A stretch of 64,000 nt of DNA, from assembly GCF_032854445.1 (NCBI RefSeq), contig NC_088307.1, forward strand, positions 370,001-434,000, written 5' to 3'. Below the pieces are notes generated by a model. That model saw nothing but the letters and a program-made list of their open reading frames with translations, made no database searches and was not told the origin of the DNA. Numbering within the stretch: position 1 is the first letter of the stretch; every line of letters starts with the position of its first letter. This DNA is from Liolophura sinensis. Its lineage: Eukaryota; Mollusca; Polyplacophora; Chitonida; Chitonidae. Shown here one piece after another: positions 24,601-32,469 of the stretch. A program made the translations under genes and the position numbers.

Positions 24601-25149
24601 GATGGGGGTACAAACTTGGTCTGTGTCAACAGTGTTCCGTATCAAAGCTATGAAGCGTGGACGGACGTTGAGCTGAAGGCTCACAGTTACTACTGGGAAG
24701 TAACATTTTCTATCCGCAATCTACCGGAGGGTGGCTGTGGATGTGCTGCTGGTGTCGTACATCCGGGTTCTGGACTGAGGGACAACCCATGCCGGAGCTC
24801 TTGGTACATCGGAATCAGTTATACAAGTTACACAAGTGTGTCTTACTACAGCTGTGACCCCAGCAGTAAGGTCACAGAGCACTTCCGGCAGAGCCAGGAG
24901 CGGCTAGGACCACGACGGCTCGGCCTGTACTTAGACTGTCCCAATAAGACGTTGACCGTACTGGATCCCGCTGTTGACCAGATTGTGTGTACTCTCCATG
25001 ATGTTGATGTATCACGACCTCTTGTACCAGCAGTTCGCTTCTGTACGACGTGCCCTTCCCCAAAACGTATGTCCGCTCGTCTCACATCGGACGACCTAGA
25101 AAAAATACCAGAACTTGTCCGAGGCATTCACGACAGTGTACATCTTTGA
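9200..25149 (+). CDS. TRIM-type E3 ubiquitin ligase (RING, B-box, coiled coil, SPRY), eight coding exons
   Basis: Likely a tripartite-motif ubiquitin ligase acting in the cytoplasm, with the RING recruiting an E2 enzyme and the SPRY domain binding targets. My exon model is 9200-9607, 10244-10339, 11049-11279, 12888-12910, 14042-14177, 23491-23610, 24000-24102 and 24551-25149. It totals 1716 bp, 571 residues plus TGA. All junctions have AG/GT borders and compatible phases. RING C3HC4 (CSIC near residue 15, CQHVFCKEC, CPEC) is followed by a type-2 B-box (CEAHGQACSLFCQTCNDPVC). A helical coiled-coil spans exons 2-5, and SPRY motifs (YYWEV, WYIGI, LGLYLDC) lie in the last exon. The 96-, 231- and 23-bp exons equal the sizes known from vertebrate TRIM genes. 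The exon 7 donor is the least certain call. The substrate is unknown; many TRIMs act in innate immunity. The ATG at 9200 is the first in frame after the acceptor at 9184. Confidence 0.85.
9838..10053 (+). mobile_element. tRNA-derived SINE, 5'-truncated
   Basis: Lies in TRIM intron 1. It contains the GAGTTCAAGTCCAG B-box, the GCGGATGGTCGTGGGTTTCC body, the ATATTCTTGAGTA segment and an (AAAT)n tail. The flanking duplication TCTTTATCGG is at 9828-9837 and 10054-10063, proving a target-primed insertion. Confidence 0.93.
10244..10339 (+). CDS. TRIM coding exon 2 (96 bp)
   Basis: Bounded by TTTCTCCAG and AAG|GTTCGT, phase 0 to phase 0, 32 codons, helical and charged (contains ECEKRKTRLMACSN). The 96-bp length is the hallmark size of the first coiled-coil exon in TRIM genes. 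Confidence 0.85.
10340..11048 (+). other. TRIM intron 2, no gene
   Basis: Non-repetitive intron apart from a degenerate AGCGAG-rich stretch at 10616-10700. No open frame with recognisable content. Confidence 0.6.
11049..11279 (+). CDS. TRIM coding exon 3 (231 bp, coiled coil)
   Basis: Acceptor CTCCATTTCAAAG, donor AAG|GTGAGG, phase 0 to 0, 77 codons. The sequence is helix-forming (LVQKLEEIDTIMASS near its end). The length equals the usual 231-bp TRIM coiled-coil exon. I chose this acceptor because it keeps the frame open and gives that length. Another acceptor a few bases away cannot be excluded. Confidence 0.78.
11690..12742. repeat. 26-bp intronic minisatellite
   Basis: About 40 units of GTTGTCACAAGCTGATGACT plus ACATAT, period 26 bp (GATGAC at 11881 and 11907). 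The second half uses GTTATTACAATCTGATGACT variants, with the marker unit GTTATCACAAG recurring at 12336, 12466 and 12570 (130 and 104 bp: five- and four-unit blocks). Confidence 0.94.
12888..12910 (+). CDS. TRIM coding exon 4 (23-bp microexon)
   Basis: A strong polypyrimidine tract and TTGACAG precede, and CAAG|GTAAGT follows (perfect donor). The 23 bp code for seven residues plus two bases, shifting the phase from 0 to 2, which exactly matches exon 5. A 23-bp exon at this position is conserved in vertebrate TRIM genes. Confidence 0.82.
12980..13115. repeat. Degenerate 23-bp tandem repeat
   Basis: About six units of the type GATACAATACGCTACCTGAC, 21-24 bp each. The last two are nearly identical (GCTAGCTGACAGAGATAC and GCTACCTGACAGAGATAC). 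Lies in TRIM intron 4, whose remainder to 14041 shows nothing I recognise. Confidence 0.6.
14042..14177 (+). CDS. TRIM coding exon 5
   Basis: Acceptor TTTTTGTGCAG, donor CAG|GTAGGG. One base completes the codon split from the 23-bp exon, then 45 full codons follow, ending in phase 0. The charged helical content (for example LEKLSDFIEDSERDVEVFRR) suggests the end of the coiled-coil region. Confidence 0.8.
14560..14890. repeat. 79-bp tandem repeat
   Basis: Four and a partial near-perfect copies. TCCGG after GGA/GGG recurs at 14566, 14645, 14724, 14803 and 14882, exactly 79 bp apart. Units contain CAGGGTCGACGTACA and CGGGCCATCCGGCCACAATG. The overlapping reverse-strand frames are artefacts of the repeat. 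Confidence 0.95.
15190..17480 (+). pseudogene. Decayed Ty3/gypsy-like retrotransposon pol
   Basis: Domains run in Ty3/gypsy order on the plus strand but are split by stops and frameshifts. A protease/linker-like frame spans 15190-15612. RT remnants are at about 15715-15960 (FLTLDLVSGYWECEMDEKNK, then a FERLMDLVLRGL-like stretch). RT connection is near 16110-16265 (FAIVAAPLYGLTRKA). RNase H is at 16270-16545 (MDTDATAIG and RYRTTKRELLAVVY). The integrase zinc-binding remnant is at about 16930-17030 and the integrase core at about 17160-17350 (WIETYAIPDHTA). The YxDD catalytic box of RT appears lost near 15965. No LTRs were recognised. It sits inside TRIM intron 5 in the same orientation as the gene. 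Confidence 0.85.
17481..18400. other. Intronic sequence without recognised gene
   Basis: Short open frames on both strands (for example 17593-17916 reverse) lack recognisable motifs. It may include further decayed downstream sequence of the retroelement. Nothing firmer can be supported. Confidence 0.5.
18414..18990 (+). pseudogene. Fragment of Penelope-like reverse transcriptase element
   Basis: Matches the minus-strand element at 32470-34380, but in plus orientation. Here HFAKKWCKREKE corresponds to EYVKKWSKREKV there, and SLEELFKRDKSFLKQR near 18908-18955 corresponds to TLEELFNKHKTFLKER there. Several stops and frame changes lie between, so it is dead. Only the region N-terminal to the catalytic RT motifs remains. 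Placement in the Penelope-like group is inferred from the family, not shown by catalytic motifs here. Confidence 0.75.
19012..19082 (-). mobile_element. SINE 3' end fragment
   Basis: Reverse complement of the SINE tail: TTTATTTATTCGGTGTTTTA followed by the complement of the ATATTC and TATAAGTG segments. Only about 70 bp are preserved. Confidence 0.85.
19372..19655. repeat. GGTAT and TCTAGTGTAG microsatellite
   Basis: Five to six GGTAT pentamers grade into about 25 imperfect TCTAG/TGTAG pentamer pairs. A purely simple-sequence tract. Confidence 0.92.
19681..19965 (+). pseudogene. C2H2 zinc-finger pseudogene fragment
   Basis: Reading from the ATG at 19681, an early stretch gives FACRACARTFFRRDI, a TAG stop, then FRHRRTHTGE. 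The spacing is C-x2-C-x12-H-x3-H with the HTGE linker, an exact classical finger except that the stop occupies the conserved leucine position. A second finger is degenerate and another stop follows. It may belong to the same decayed element as the polymerase fragment 1.3 kb downstream, in the same orientation, but that is inference. Confidence 0.72.
20163..20427 (+). other. Unrecognised region
   Basis: An open frame of 99 codons (20163-20462) overlaps a local duplicated segment and has no recognisable domain. I do not regard it as a gene. Confidence 0.35.
20428..20645. repeat. Direct repeat pair, about 70 bp
   Basis: The segment containing GTCGGACCAAGT and TTACGACAAGTTACCTAGAA at 20428-20502 recurs at 20578-20645 with a few changes. 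A second, nested pair shares CAGATCCGGCAAAGTGGCCG-type sequence at 20693-20730 and 20792-20826. These suggest a locally duplicated regulatory or repeat unit. Confidence 0.75.
20884..22560 (+). pseudogene. Decayed protein-primed family B DNA polymerase (mobile-element type)
   Basis: An acidic, serine-rich segment (20921-21142, including KTKKWKIPVSHFQ) is followed by three blocks resembling the DNA_pol_B_2 family found in Maverick/Polinton-like and related elements. The first block, in 21401-21650, has DLLLWYNNLDMTLFMETAKK and then FEDCIGLPQFTIRYM. In another frame near 21750-21800 is GFDANALHLACLASPMPAGH, the family's nucleotide-binding DANALY-type block. The third block, near 22305-22540, is LFGSMFDTVIKLAALLVQWY followed by LTRGLVVTGVD. 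Frameshifts and stops separate them, so it is non-functional. The element family beyond protein-primed PolB is not determined. Lies in TRIM intron 5. Confidence 0.68.
22588..22614. repeat. Poly-G tract
   Basis: Two runs of G (8 and 12) separated by one A. Such tracts can form G-quadruplexes; simple-sequence otherwise. Confidence 0.9.
22740..22812. repeat. ACACC-type simple repeat
   Basis: Imperfect ACCACACC/CCACACC repeats ending in CACCCCCACTTCACCCC. The rest of the intron to 23490 contains nothing I recognise, apart from a dispersed motif at 23360-23416. Confidence 0.85.
23360..23416 (+). repeat. Copy of dispersed repeat (Penelope-like 3' region motif)
   Basis: Contains ATTGACCTTGCGATTATTGA followed by a CAGCTGGTATAC end. 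The same sequence occurs at 54757-54812 (plus) and, reverse-complemented, at 31128-31200, next to the Penelope-like ORF remains. Confidence 0.72.
23491..23610 (+). CDS. TRIM coding exon 6
   Basis: Acceptor TTCCATTTACAG, donor CAG|GTGTGT, 120 bp, phase 0 to 0. It encodes a 40-residue polar linker rich in E, D, R and T, with no recognised domain. It is separated from exon 5 by a 9.3-kb intron filled with mobile-element debris. Confidence 0.7.
24000..24102 (+). CDS. TRIM coding exon 7 (donor uncertain)
   Basis: Acceptor CACTTTTCAG ends at 23999 and the frame is open from 24000. Ending the exon at 24102 leaves one base over, which is what exon 8 requires. Skipping this exon would break the frame. 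Two overlapping GT dinucleotides (24101 and 24103) compete. The encoded linker is rich in S, T and P and has several cysteines. Confidence 0.55.
24551..25149 (+). CDS. TRIM coding exon 8: SPRY/B30.2-like domain and stop
   Basis: Acceptor CATCGTTTCGCAG ends at 24550. About 199 residues to TGA at 25147-25149. The SPRY landmarks appear in order: YYWEV near residue 55 of the exon, WYIGI, RRLGLYLDC followed by LTVLD, then PAVRFC. A single large C-terminal SPRY exon is usual for TRIM genes. The TGA is also the start of the target-site duplication of the SINE that follows. Confidence 0.85.
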
Positions 25150-25156
25150 CCGTGTA

Positions 25157-25425
25157 GGGGCCTCCGTGGCTCAGTCGGTTAGCGCGCTAGCGCAGCGTAA
25201 TGACCCAGGAGCCTCTCACCAATGCGGTCGCTGTGAGTTCAAGCCCAGCTTATGCTGGCTTCCTCTCCGACCGTAAGTGGGAAGGTCTGTCAGCAACCTG
25301 CGGATGGTCGTGGGTTTCCCCCGGGCTGTGCCCGGTTTCCACCCACCATAATGCTGGCCGCCGTCGTATAAGTGAAATATTCTTGAGTACGGCGTAAAAC
25401 ACCTATCAAAAAAAAAAAAAAAATC
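25157..25425 (+). mobile_element. Full-length tRNA-derived SINE in TRIM 3' UTR
   Basis: The most complete copy. The tRNA-like head has an A box (TGGCTCAGTCGG) and B box (GAGTTCAAGCCC). The body contains GGATGGTCGTGGGTTTCCCC and the 3' part ATATTCTTGAGTACGGCGTA, ending in a poly-A of about 16. The 10-bp duplication TGACCGTGTA at 25147-25156 and 25426-25435 flanks it and includes the TRIM stop codon. Confidence 0.96.
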
Positions 25426-25439
25426 TGACCGTGTACGTT

Positions 25440-26690
25440 CAATAATGTGCGAGAACGACAGCATACCAGTTCATTGACGCACGAGAACGACAGCATATGA
25501 GTTCAGTAATGGGTGAGAATGACGACAAATGAGTTCAGTAATGGGTGCGAACGACAACATATGAGTTCACTAATGTGTGAGAACGAGAGCACATGAGTTC
25601 ACTAATGTCTGAGATCAACAACGTGTGAGTTCACTAAGGTGTGAGAACAACAGCATATAAGTTGAGTAATGTATGAGAACGACATCATGTGAGTTTACTA
25701 ATATGTGAGAACGACAGCATATGGGCTCACTAATGTTTGAGAACGACGACATATGAGGTTGTTAGTGATCGAGAACGACTATATGTGAGGTCCCTAATGT
25801 TTGAGAGCGACATCATGTGAGTTCACTAATGTGTGAGAGCGACACCATATCAGTTCAGAAATTGGTGGAAACAACAGCTTATGAGTTCACTAATGTGTGA
25901 GAAAGACATCATATGAGTTCACTAATGTCTAAGAACCACGACATATGAGGTTGATAGTGATCGAGAGCGACTGCATGTGAGGTTCTTAATGTGTGAGAGC
26001 GACATCATGAGAGTTCAATTATGTGTGAGAACGACAGTATATGAGTTCACTAATTTGTGAGAAAGACAGCATATGAGTTCACTAAGGAGGGAGACCGACA
26101 GCATATGAGTTCACTAAGGAGTGAGGACGACAGCATATGAGTTTAATAATGTGTGAGAACGATAGCATATGAATTCATTAATATGAGAGAACGACAGCAT
26201 ATGAATTCACTAATATGAAAGAACGACAGCATATGTGTTCACTTATGTGTGAGAACGAGTGCACATGGGTTCAACAAGGTTTTAGAACGATAGTATGAGC
26301 TCACTAAGGCGTGAGAATGACAGTATTTGAGTTTAATAATGTACGATAACGACAGTATATGAGTTCGGTAATGTCTGAGAACGACAGCATATGAGTTCAG
26401 CAATGTCTGAGAACGACAGTATATGAGTTCAGTAATGTCTGAGAACGACAGCATATGAGTTCAGCAATGTCTGAGAACGACAGTATATGAGTTCAGTAAT
26501 GTGTGAGAACAACTAAGTTCACTAATGAAGGCTTATGAAAGCACATGAATTCAATTGTTTGAGATCGACAATATATGAGATCGCTTGTCATCGAGGGCGA
26601 TTGCATATGACTGTCCCTAATGTGTGAGAGTGACATCATGTGAGTTCACTCGTGTTTGAGAACGACAGCACATGGGATCGCTAACGTGTT
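25440..26690. repeat. 32-bp minisatellite
   Basis: About 39 copies of GAGAACGACAGCATATGAGT plus TCACTAATGTGT. GAGTTC at 26361 and 26393 gives the 32-bp period. Moderately degenerate. It begins right after the SINE that follows the TRIM gene. I noticed no AATAAA between the stop codon and about 26798, so the TRIM 3' UTR could run through it. Confidence 0.94.
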
Positions 26691-26877
26691 GCTGAACCAA
26701 GAATCAGAACAAGCGTAACCGGCAGCCTGATACGAGTGTGCGGTCAAGCGTATATGCACCCAGAACACATCAGTATACATGTGACATTTTTATGAAAAAA
26801 TAAATTACTCACTTAAATGTACACATGTTTTAGTGTCTGACATATTAAAATCATGGAGGAATCTTAATTGATAATCC

Positions 26878-27086
26878 CCAGGAGCCTCTCACCAATGCAG
26901 TCGCTGTGAGTTCAAGTCCAGCTAATGCTGGTTTCCTTTCCAGCCGTACGTGGGAAGGTTTACCAGCGATCTGCGGATAGTCGTGAGTGTCCGCCCGGCT
27001 CTGTCCGGTTTCCTCCCACCATACTGCTGGCCCTCGTCGAACAATGGAAATATTCTTGAGTACGGCGTAAAAGAACAATCAGAGAT
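26878..27086 (+). mobile_element. SINE, 5'-truncated
   Basis: Begins in the middle of the tRNA-derived head (CAGGAGCCTCTCACCAATGC) and ends near GTAAAAGAACAATCAG. The target duplication AATTGATAATCC is at 26866-26877 and 27087-27098. Confidence 0.93.
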
Positions 27087-27139
27087 AATTGATAATCCTC
27101 GGAAGGATGGACAATGATATTCTTGATCATTACAGATGA

Positions 27140-29995
27140 GCAGTTTTATTGCTTGGTTCTTGTATCGTCTCAAGGCTTTAGGAATTCCTTTATTACGTAT
27201 AGCACTAGGTATGAGCAGGTTTGTCATTGCTTCCACCTTAGGTTTTGCCCACCCGGAAATCCCATCCGCCTTGGGTGTAGGTGTAACCGGACTGGGGATT
27301 GCGTGTGCCTTAGGTATGACATGACTGCTGACTAATGATCCTTTCTGCGTTAGGCTTGACCCGACCGGGAATCCCTTCCGCCTTAGATATGATTCAAATG
27401 TGGATTGCCCCCACCCACCCCCAACTAGGTATGACCCGACTGGGCTTTTGATCCACCTTAGGCATGGCCTGTCTGGAGATTGCTTCTGTCTTAGGTATAA
27501 TCCGACTGCGGATTGCATCTACCTTATTTATAATCCAACTCAGGATCATAAGGGGAGAGCGGGGGGCATCTGCATAAGGTATCATCCGACTGGGGATTGT
27601 ATCTGACGTAGGTGTGACCCGACTTGAAACTGCATCTGAATTAGGTATGATCCAACTGGGTACTGCATCTGGCTTATGTGTGACCCCACTTGGGATTCTG
27701 TCTGCCTTAAATATGACTAGACTGGGAATTCCATCTGCCCTATGTTTGATTGGACTGGGAATCCCACCCACCTTTGGTAATGCCCGACTGGGGATTGCAT
27801 CTGCCTTAGGTATGGCCCTACTGGGAATGGCTTCCGGCTTAGGTAAGATGTGACTAATGCTCGCTAAGGTATGATCCGACTGAGGTTGCCTTTGGCTTAG
27901 GTATGACCCAACTGGGATTACACCAGCTTTAAACATGTCTCAGCTGGGAATTCCGTCTGCCTTATGTATGGTCGGACTGGGAATTCCATCCGCCTTATGT
28001 ATGATCCAGAAGGGGATTACATCTATCTTAAAAGTAATCCGACTGGAACTCCATCTGCCTTTGGTATGACCCAACTGGGGATGATCCAGCTGAGGATTGG
28101 TTTCACTTTATGTATGGCCCAACAGGGGAATTTCATCTGCTTTAGGTGTGGCCCAACTGAGGATTGCATTCACCTTAAGTATGGCCCAACAGGGGAATTA
28201 CATCTGGTTTAGGTGTGGCCCAACTGAGGATTGCATTCACCTTATGTATGGCCCAACAGGGGAATTACATCTGCTTTAGGTGTGGCCCAACTGAGGATTG
28301 CATTCACCTTATGTATGGCCCAACATGAGAATTACATCTGCTTTAGGTGTGGCCCAACTGAGGATTGCATTCACCTTATGTATGGCCCAACAGGGGAATT
28401 ACATCTGCTTTAGGTATGGCCCAACTGAGGATTGGTTTCACTTTATGTATGGCCCAACAGGGGAATTACATCTGCTTTAGGTGTGGCCCAACTGAGGATT
28501 GCATTCACCTTATGTATGGCCCAACATGAGAATTACATCTGCTTTAGGTGTGGCCCAACTGAGGATTGCATTCACCTTATGTATGGCCCAACATGAGAAT
28601 TACATCTGGTTTAGGTGTGGCCCAACTGAGGATTGCATTCACCTTATGTATGGCCCAACAGGGGAATTACATCTGCTTTAGGTGTAGCCCAACTGAGGAT
28701 TGCATTGACCTTATATATGGCCCAACAGGGGAATTACATCTGCTTTAGGTGTAGCCCAACTGAGGATTGCATTGACCTTATATATGGCCCAACAGGGGAA
28801 TTACATCTGCTTTAGGTGTAGCCCAACTGAGTATTGCATTCACATTATGTATGGCCCAACATGAGAATTACATCTGGTTTAGGTGTAGCCCACCTCAGGA
28901 TTGCATTCACCTTATATATGGCCAAACAAGGGAATTACATCTGGTTTAGGTGTGGCCGAACTGAGGATGGCATTGACCTTATGTATGGCCCAACAGGGGA
29001 ATTACATCTGGTTTAGGTGTGGCCTAACTGAGGATTGCATTTACCTTATGTATGGCCCAACAGGAGAATTACATCTGCTTTAGGTGTGGCCCAACTGAGG
29101 ATTGCATTGACCTTATGTATGGCCCAACAGGGGAATTACATCTGGTTTAGGTGTAGCCCAACTCAGGATTGCATTCACCTTATATATGGCCAAACAGGGG
29201 AATTACATCTGGTTTAGGTGTGGCCGAACTGAGGATGGCATTGACCTTATGTATGCCCCAACAGGGGAATTACATCTGGTTTAGGTGTGGCCTAACTGAG
29301 GATTGCATTGACCTTATGTATGGCCCAACAGGAGAATTACATCTGTTTTAGGTGTGGCCCAACTGAGGATTGCATTGACCTTATGTATGGCCCAACAGGG
29401 GAATTACATCTGGTTTAGGTGTAGCCCAACTGAGGATGGCATTGACCTTATGTATGGCCCAACAGGGGAATTACATCTGCTTTCGGTGTGGCCGAACTGA
29501 GGATGGCATTGACCTTATGTATGGCCGAACAGGGGATTTACATCTACTTTAGGTGTGACCGAACTGAGGATGGCATTGACCTTATGTATGGCCGAACAGG
29601 GGAATTACATCTGGTTTAGGTGTGGCCGAACTGAGGATGGCATTGACCTTATGTATGGCCCAACAGGGGAATTACATCTGCTTTAGGTGTGGCCGAACTG
29701 AGGATGGCCTTGACCTTATGTATGGCCCAACAGGGGAATTACATCTGCTTTAGGTGTGGCCGAACTGAGGATGGCATTGACCTTATGTATGGCCCAACAG
29801 GAGAATTACATCTGCTTTAGGTGTGGCCGAACTGAGGATGGCATTGACCTTATGTAAGGCCCAACAGGGGAATTACATCTGCTTTAGGTGTGGCCGAACT
29901 GGGGACGGCATTGACCTTATGTATGGCCCAACAGGAGAATTACATCTGCTTTCGGTGTGGCCGAACTGAGGATGACATTCACCTAATGTATTATT
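27140..29995. repeat. 33/34-bp satellite passing into a 67-bp dimer
   Basis: From 27140 to about 28080 the array is monomeric, with diverged units such as TTAGGTATGACCCGACTGGG. From about 28090 two variants alternate regularly: TATGGCCCAACAGGGGAATT and GTGTGGCCCAACTGAGGATT. Together they make a 67-bp dimer repeated about 28 times (staggered frames begin at 28231, 28298 and so on). The dimer section is far more homogeneous than the monomer section. Confidence 0.95.
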
Positions 29996-30354
29996 CTCAA
30001 AGATTATTACTGTAGTTACCACGAACACGGCAACAGTATAGGCGCCTACAGCAGAACAATGTCTTGTCAGGCAGAACATGACGATAAGAAGCTTCATCAG
30101 TTTATGTAGTGTCTTTGTGGACACTTCTTTAACATTTATAATGGATATTCATATACTTATACTTATATTTTTTGACATTTTATATAATTGTTATGAATAA
30201 TGACAATAATTGAATCCAAAGTATAATCTTTCTATGTGTTTTTGTTTATGTTTTGTTATGTTTTGTCTCCAGAACACAGCCTGAGGCAACGGTTAACAGC
30301 AGTGTTTTCAGGGTGGAATAATATGTTCTAAGATGTTCTAAGAATGTAATATTC

Positions 30355-30360
<6 letters not shown>

Positions 30361-30410
<50 letters not shown>
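30361..30410. repeat. (TA)n microsatellite
   Basis: About 25 uninterrupted TA dinucleotides. The flanking 30000-30350 contains no recognisable gene. Confidence 0.97.
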
Positions 30411-30413
<3 letters not shown>

Positions 30414-30504
30414 ATCCAATCTATGCGTGGAGAACGTTCCATGTCAATAATCACAAAGCCAATTGTCAAAACGACATTTAACGCAAATCACCAAAAAATC
30501 AAAA

Positions 30505-30767
30505 ATTTATTTATTTTTTTGGATTGGTGTTTTACGCCGTACTCAAGATTATTTTATTTGCACAAAGGTGGTCAGCATTATGGATGGCAGAAACCTGGCG
30601 GAGCCGGGGGGAAACCCAACACCATCTGCACGTTGCTGGCAGACCTTTCCGAGCGCGACCGATGAAGAAAATGAGCATGAGCTGGACTTGAACTCGCAGG
30701 GACCGCATTGGTGAAAGGCTCCAAGGGCATTACGCTGCGATAGCGCTAACAAACTGAGCTACGGAAA
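30505..30767 (-). mobile_element. SINE, near full length
   Basis: Reverse complement: a TTTATTTATTT-type tail, GGTGTTTTACGCCGTACTCA, the AGGTCTGCCAGCAA-type body and the tRNA-like head complement ending around 30767 (AACTGAGCTACGG). Confidence 0.92.
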
Positions 30768-30769
30768 AT

Positions 30770-32469
30770 AGGACGGAATCATGGATGAGAAGAAATCAAC
30801 AGTTTGCAATTATGTGGGAATACGCACGGTATGGTCTAGGCGAGTGAATTCTGTATTCAATCCGTTTACCATGCCAATAAATAAGTGGTGGGTAATAATA
30901 TATATTGTATCCATGAATATGCATATACAGCCGCCATTAGACCATACACCAGTTAAGCTCCTAAATCAAGTAAATCATTAAACAGTGGCAAATCACACGC
31001 CCTGTAGGAAGACAGGTGAAGCAGAATTAGGTAAAACATTCAGTTGTGTTAACTGGAATTAATTAGACGCGTATGTCGGTCTATGATTTAATTACTATTA
31101 TCATAATCTATGCTTTGAAAAAGACATTCGTATACCAGCCGTCAACAAATAAGGACGTTCCAGGTCAATAATCGCAGGGCCAATCCCCAAACGACGTATA
31201 AGACAAACCACCAAAGAACTAAGAAAGTATATAAAAAGGAGCACCTCTGATCTCTACAGCTAATCAGAAGGATTGGATAGCGTTTGTTGCAGACATGGTA
31301 ACGCATTTTGAAAATTTGTCATCCGAAAAACAGAGCAATTGTGCTAAACATATTGTTCAAATCAAAGGAAATGTCGTATTTAGCTAGCAGCTGGACACTG
31401 ACGTGGTTAATGTCTAGAAATAAATGTATCAAAGCCGGTTTGGGATAAGAATCTAGGCGTCTAAACAGACATTTCTGTGGCAAAGGCCATCCATAACAGA
31501 GACGCGCCGGCTAAATAATCGCCAGACCAACTTCCAAAACAACGTTAAATACAAACCTCTACAGACCTAAGACAGTATATGAAGTAAGAATTGACTAGCT
31601 GTCAATCAAAATGGATCTTCCCAACCCAAACCCTATCAAAAGTCAGTAAATTTTATCAGGGTACGCTAGATAAAAACTGGGCTTTGCCATAGCCGTGTCT
31701 TGGCCAGAAGATGTATAGCAATATACGTTCTGAAGTGTTCAGTGAATTTGGGACTGGAGAGAACTAATCAGGATAATGGTGTAGAAACTGTAATTCCTTT
31801 CATGAACTCGTTTCAATTTTTGGCAGATACGAAACTATGCGTCGAAAGAGACATTCGTAAATCTACCGTTAGCCAATAAGGACGATCTTTCACCTCCAAT
31901 TTCTGTCAAGCCTATTTTGCCTCAAAATTACTGCTTTATAGCAAGTCTATATGCAAGGAGTAATTCTCGATATAATTTTTTTTCTACAATTACTGTAAAA
32001 TACGGGGCATCGGCGACCTAGGGAATTCCATATCAAAGTTCAAATTCGTAGTCCATGAATGAGTTCCAGGTCACATAACAATTAAACAAGGTATCTCAGT
32101 CGCTCTTTAATGCAACTGTTCATAAAGGCATCATGCAGATGTAATGAACATTGCTGCCTTTACGGCCCCTGGCCCCAGGTTACGCGGTACTAGATACAGT
32201 TCGAAAATGACGAGTGTCACAGACCCTAACCGAACAGATTGTGATTCAAAAGTAACGGACGATTACCTCTTTCCTGTTAATATGATCTCATACTACAAGA
32301 GGATCCATCTATAATGTTACACATGACATGCTGGTGTCTATAAAAGCTGTCTACAAAACAGACGGTTACACTCGGCAACCAGCGCCATCTATGTTAATAA
32401 ATACCATATACGCGATAGATATGTATATAAGGATAACAGCACCGTCTATGTGGTTGATCACAATGCAGA
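30770..32469 (-). other. Probable 3' flank of Penelope-like element with internal repeats
   Basis: No coding frame recognised. Reverse-complement copies of a shared motif (AATAATCGC, AACGACGT, ACCACCAAAGAACTAAGA) recur at about 31128-31230, 31496-31590 and 30428-30500, and a partial one at 31835-31885. The position just downstream (minus strand) of the RT remains suggests untranslated element sequence. Much of the rest is unassigned. Confidence 0.5.

Noticed and set aside
24846-25127. Reverse-strand frames over the SPRY exon
   Set aside because: Shadows of the plus-strand coding exon; no domain content.
25157-25240. Functional tRNA gene
   Set aside because: A and B boxes are present, but the sequence is the head of a multicopy SINE with a target duplication, and it cannot form a full cloverleaf acceptor stem at the expected distance.
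28097-29351. Series of near-identical 60-codon frames spaced 67 bp apart
   Set aside because: Each is the same repeat read in successive frames of a 67-bp array. The length is set by the repeat, not by a gene.
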